9,586 bases of DNA from Pseudomonadota bacterium. GTDB taxonomy: Bacteria; Pseudomonadota; Alphaproteobacteria; Azospirillales; Azospirillaceae. Made by a program: the position numbers and the translations under genes. A model generated the notes under the pieces. That model was not told where the DNA came from. It saw nothing but the letters and a program-made list of their open reading frames with translations, and did not search any database. This document shows, one piece after another, positions 7,664-9,586 of the stretch. Within the stretch, counting starts at the first letter, position 1, and the number at the start of each line of letters is the position of its first letter. Where the stretch lies: NCBI GenBank assembly GCA_023412175.1, contig JAEYOB010000253.1:1-9586 (forward strand), in the 5' to 3' direction.

Positions 7664-8134
7664 TTACTCTCCCTCATGGTTTCGGGCGGCGTCGAGCAGG
7701 CGCGCCACCGTATTGTCGTCGTCGATCAGTCGGCGGAGATTCGTTTCCGCCGCGGTCCAGTCGGCCGCCGCCGGACGCAGCCCGGAAATCCGGCACAAGC
7801 GGATCTGCTCCAGGCGTTCGGAGTCCAACTCGGCGTCCTTGATGTTCTGCCGGAACGCCTCGGCCCCCTCAATGCCCTTGAGATGCCGGCGCACGCCGCG
7901 CAACGGCGCCACCACGTCCCGCTGCCACGCCGCGGCCTCGGCCGACAGTTCATCCATTCCGGCGGCGGGCAGGCGGGCGCCGCAGACCGCACCCGCCCAC
8001 ACCGCGAAGAGCAGCAGGTTGACGTCGGCGCCCAGGCGGTCCTGGAGGTCCAGGCACACCGCCTCCACCCCCGGCTGGGCGTATACGCCAAGCGAGAAGC
8101 GCCACAGCGAATCCTCGGGTGTCTGGCCGGTCAC
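7664..8134 (-). CDS. TIGR02444/DUF2390 family protein
   Basis: A 156-residue protein with the hallmark N-terminal block of this uncharacterised family: SLWRFSLGVYA followed by PGVEAVCLDLQDR and GADVNLLLF (about residues 9-43). The remainder is helical, with RRHLKGIEG and a charged AELDSERLEQ segment. No function is established that I know of. There is no signal peptide or clear membrane span; the LLLFAVWAGAV stretch is part of the conserved block. The GTG at 8134 is preferred: GAGG lies four bases upstream and the family block begins soon after. A TTG at 8164 would add ten residues without a ribosome binding site and would fall near a possible promoter -10 region. It is the first gene of the minus-strand set, and its last codons supply the ribosome binding site of the transglutaminase-like gene, suggesting coupled translation. 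Confidence 0.82.
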   Translation of the reverse strand: MTGQTPEDSLWRFSLGVYAQPGVEAVCLDLQDRLGADVNLLLFAVWAGAVCGARLPAAGMDELSAEAAAWQRDVVAPLRGVRRHLKGIEGAEAFRQNIKDAELDSERLEQIRLCRISGLRPAAADWTAAETNLRRLIDDDNTVARLLDAARNHEGE

Positions 8135-8309
8135 GGTACCTCGTGCGTTCGTGCCTAATGGCAAGTGTGCCGACCGGTACCGGCCGTCAACCCCGGATTG
8201 TCACCGGATTTGCCCGGCACAGGTCACGGCGGGACGGGCGATTTCGCACAAATGTCCAACAAATCCGATCATTCTCGCGTGCGTTGCAAACCACATAAGG
8301 AACGGACCG
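8135..8309. promoter_or_regulatory. Divergent intergenic region with candidate promoter/operator
   Basis: These 175 bases separate the minus-strand TIGR02444 gene from the plus-strand carbohydrate-binding gene and must hold a promoter for at least the latter. On the minus strand, TTGACG at 8190-8185 is a good -35 match; a -10 would fall near 8168-8162 (ACACTT/CACTTG, weak). The perfect 10-bp palindrome CCGGTACCGG (8174-8183) sits in the spacer and could be an operator. The part nearest the plus-strand gene (about 8241-8300) is less GC-rich than its surroundings and contains ACAAAT twice, 11 bases apart (8248 and 8259). I see no convincing plus-strand -35/-10 pair. Confidence 0.35.
8297..8302 (+). 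promoter_or_regulatory. Ribosome binding site of the carbohydrate-binding gene
   Basis: AAGGAA ends seven bases before the ATG at 8310, a good Shine-Dalgarno match at normal spacing. It fixes the start of the protein and therefore the absence of an N-terminal signal peptide. Confidence 0.75.
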
Positions 8310-9586
8310 ATGGCAACCACCACCGGCCTCGTCGACGCCAAGATCGTCGTGAACGCCTATGGAATGCCCGCCGGAGGCATCTGGCCGCACTTCCGCCTGC
8401 TGATCGACGGCAAGGACGCCGGACAGGCCACGGTGAGTGCCAGCAATCCGACCGCCTACACCTTCACGACCCAGGTGGCCGCCGCCCAGGCGCACACCGT
8501 GCAGGTCTACTACGACAACGACGCCACGGTGAACGGCCAGGACCGCAACCTGGGCATCAAGTCCGTGGTGGTCAACGGCAACACGCTGTTGCCGACGCAG
8601 GCCGTCTACGACCGCTATGCGCTGGACGGCCAGGACACCGTCGCCGGCCAGGAAGGCATGTGGTGGGAGGGGGCGCTGAACTTCAGCACGCCCGCGGCCT
8701 TCTACCCGGTGCCGACCAACCCGACCCCGCCGACCAACCCGACCCCGCCGACCACCCCGACGGCGGGCACCTCGACCATCGTGGTGAACGCGCAGGCGAC
8801 CCTCGCGGGCGGCGTCGGCGCCCACTTCAACCTGCTCATCGACGGCGTGAAGGTCGGCGAAGGCATGACCACGGCGACCGCCAAGGATTACACCTTCACC
8901 ACCAACGCCGCGACCGGCGTCGGCCACAAGGTGCAGATCCAGTACGACAACGACACCGCCGGCCGCGATCTGCTGGTCAACAAGGTGACCATCAACGGCA
9001 AGTCCGTGCTGCCCACCGACAGCATCGTCACCTACGACAAGGGCGCGCTCGACGGGCGCGACGTGGTCGCCGGGCAGTCCGGCCTGTGGTGGAACGGGAC
9101 CCTGGTGGTCAACGCCGACCAGTCCTACTTCCCGGGCGCCACGGCTCCCCCGACCACGCCGCCCGCCGGCGCCGCGACGATCGTAGTCAACGCCCATGGA
9201 ACCCCGGCGGGCGGCGTCAACGCTCACTTCAACGTGCTGGTCGATGGCGTGAAGATCGGCGAGGGCACCACCGGCACCACCGCCAAGGACTTCACCTTCA
9301 CCACCAACGCCGCCACCGGCGTCGGGCACAAGGTGCAGGTTCAGTACGACAACGATGCGTACGTCAACGGCCAGGACCGCAGCCTGTTCGTCAACAAGAT
9401 CACGGTGAACGGCCATGCCTACGCGCCGACCGACCCGGCGGTCACCTACGACAAGGGGGCGCTCGACGGCCGCGACGTGGTCGCCGGGCAATCCGGCCTG
9501 TGGTGGAACGGCACGCTGGTCGTCAACGCGCCGGCCGGCGACTTCCCCGGTACGACTACGCCTCCCACCACCACACCTCCCACCAC
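8310..9586 (+). CDS. Multi-module CBM60-like carbohydrate-binding protein (3' partial)
   Basis: The frame is open from the ATG at 8310 to the window edge (425 residues, no stop). It has three tandem modules of about 115 residues (roughly 10-126, 155-268 and 288-406), each with a VVNA-x-G start, a LLIDG/VLVDG strand, YDND, a (GQ)DR-x-L loop, (V/I)NG, ALDG-x-D and a final WW-x-G-x-L motif. This resembles the calcium-dependent xylan-binding CBM60 family. Linkers are Pro/Thr-rich: PTNPTP repeats, then APPTTPP, then PPTTT. The N-terminus MATTTGLVDAKIVV is not a Sec or Tat signal, so export, if any, would use another route; type I secretion with downstream RTX repeats is common for such proteins, but this is inference. 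The missing C-terminal part could carry a glycoside hydrolase or adhesin domain. It is probably a separate transcription unit from the pigment genes. Confidence 0.82.
   Translation, partial: MATTTGLVDAKIVVNAYGMPAGGIWPHFRLLIDGKDAGQATVSASNPTAYTFTTQVAAAQAHTVQVYYDNDATVNGQDRNLGIKSVVVNGNTLLPTQAVYDRYALDGQDTVAGQEGMWWEGALNFSTPAAFYPVPTNPTPPTNPTPPTTPTAGTSTIVVNAQATLAGGVGAHFNLLIDGVKVGEGMTTATAKDYTFTTNAATGVGHKVQIQYDNDTAGRDLLVNKVTINGKSVLPTDSIVTYDKGALDGRDVVAGQSGLWWNGTLVVNADQSYFPGATAPPTTPPAGAATIVVNAHGTPAGGVNAHFNVLVDGVKIGEGTTGTTAKDFTFTTNAATGVGHKVQVQYDNDAYVNGQDRSLFVNKITVNGHAYAPTDPAVTYDKGALDGRDVVAGQSGLWWNGTLVVNAPAGDFPGTTTPPTTTPPT
8337..8687 (+). repeat. CBM60-like module 1
   Basis: Residues 10-126 of the carbohydrate-binding protein. 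This is the most divergent copy. It has a full putative calcium loop (YDNDATVNGQDRNLGIK) and the end motif MWWEGAL in place of LWWNGTL. Confidence 0.7.
8713..8762 (+). repeat. 18-bp tandem repeat coding a PTNPTP linker
   Basis: Two perfect 18-base units (8713-8730 and 8731-8748) and a partial, slightly altered third encode Pro-Thr-Asn-Pro-Thr-Pro steps between modules 1 and 2. Exact units suggest slippage, so linker length may vary between strains. Confidence 0.85.
8772..9113 (+). repeat. CBM60-like module 2
   Basis: Residues 155-268. It is very close to module 3 in its second half, but its putative calcium loop is four residues shorter (YDNDTAGRDLLVN), so metal or sugar binding may be altered. 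Confidence 0.7.
9171..9527 (+). repeat. CBM60-like module 3
   Basis: Residues 288-406. It has the complete loop YDNDAYVNGQDRSLFVN and the end motif LWWNGTLVVN. Its opening (VVNAHGTPAGGV) resembles both other modules. Confidence 0.7.
9561..9586 (+). repeat. 15-bp tandem repeat coding a PPTTT linker (continues past edge)
   Basis: One full 15-base unit (9561-9575) and the first 11 bases of a second encode Pro-Pro-Thr-Thr-Thr. The array runs off the window and probably leads to a further module. Confidence 0.7.

Noticed and set aside
7657..7677. ATG at 7677 as start of the transglutaminase-like gene
   Set aside because: It would overlap the previous gene by 14 bases without a ribosome binding site, while the ATG at 7659 has a good one.
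5518..7842. 774-codon open frame on the plus strand
   Set aside because: It runs antisense across the GT-acyltransferase, transglutaminase-like and TIGR02444 genes, has no recognisable motif, and reflects GC-rich codon bias.
8132..8164. TTG at 8164 as start of the TIGR02444 gene
   Set aside because: No ribosome binding site; it lies within the candidate promoter and adds residues before the conserved block. The GTG at 8134 has GAGG just upstream.
8160..8171. GGCA-N4-TGCC inverted repeat as regulator site
   Set aside because: Arms of four bases are expected by chance in such GC-rich sequence.
8187..9491. 434-codon open frame on the minus strand opposite the carbohydrate-binding gene
   Set aside because: Its translation is low-complexity Val/Gly/Asp/Arg typical of the antisense of a GC-rich gene, and the plus strand has the good ribosome binding site and recognisable modules.

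Overview
The window is GC-rich, tightly packed, and looks like chromosomal DNA of an alphaproteobacterium. The Rhodospirillales, for example Azospirillum or a relative, are my best guess. This rests on very high GC with G/C-ending codons, a short GC palindrome of a kind common in such genomes, and the gene families present. No tRNA, rRNA, CRISPR array, insertion sequence or transposase is visible.

Region 1 (2-3595, plus strand) is the 3' end of a type II fatty-acid/polyketide-like operon. It encodes a ketosynthase (5' end outside the window), a hotdog 3-hydroxyacyl-ACP dehydratase, a FabG-type ketoreductase and a second ketosynthase. Each start codon overlaps the previous stop. The order KS-DH-KR-KS matches the apeO-apeP-apeQ-apeR block of aryl polyene (APE) pigment clusters. 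All catalytic residues are intact, so this looks like working polyene chain-elongation machinery. The ACPs, chain-length factor, aryl ammonia-lyase/ligase and exporter of a full APE cluster are not in the window and would be expected upstream.

Region 2 (8134-3564, minus strand) converges on region 1. In transcription order it encodes a TIGR02444/DUF2390 protein, a transglutaminase-like cysteine protein, a glycosyltransferase 2-LpxL-like acyltransferase fusion, and a CrtI/CrtISO-like FAD oxidoreductase. The GT2-acyltransferase fusion is a known APE-cluster component, which links the two strands into one pigment/glycolipid locus. The oxidoreductase is a plausible polyene-modifying enzyme. Its 3' end runs through a perfect 13-bp-arm palindrome and overlaps the end of the second ketosynthase gene.

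Region 3 (8135-9586) is a divergent intergenic region followed by the 5' part of a plus-strand gene that leaves the window. Its product has three tandem CBM60-like calcium-dependent carbohydrate-binding modules joined by Pro/Thr linkers. It has no N-terminal signal peptide, which suggests a large modular exported protein, perhaps type I secreted, probably unrelated to the pigment locus.

Working model (inference): the four plus-strand enzymes build a polyene chain on ACP, and the minus-strand genes modify it and attach it to a glycolipid anchor in the envelope. The roles of the transglutaminase-like and TIGR02444 proteins are unknown.
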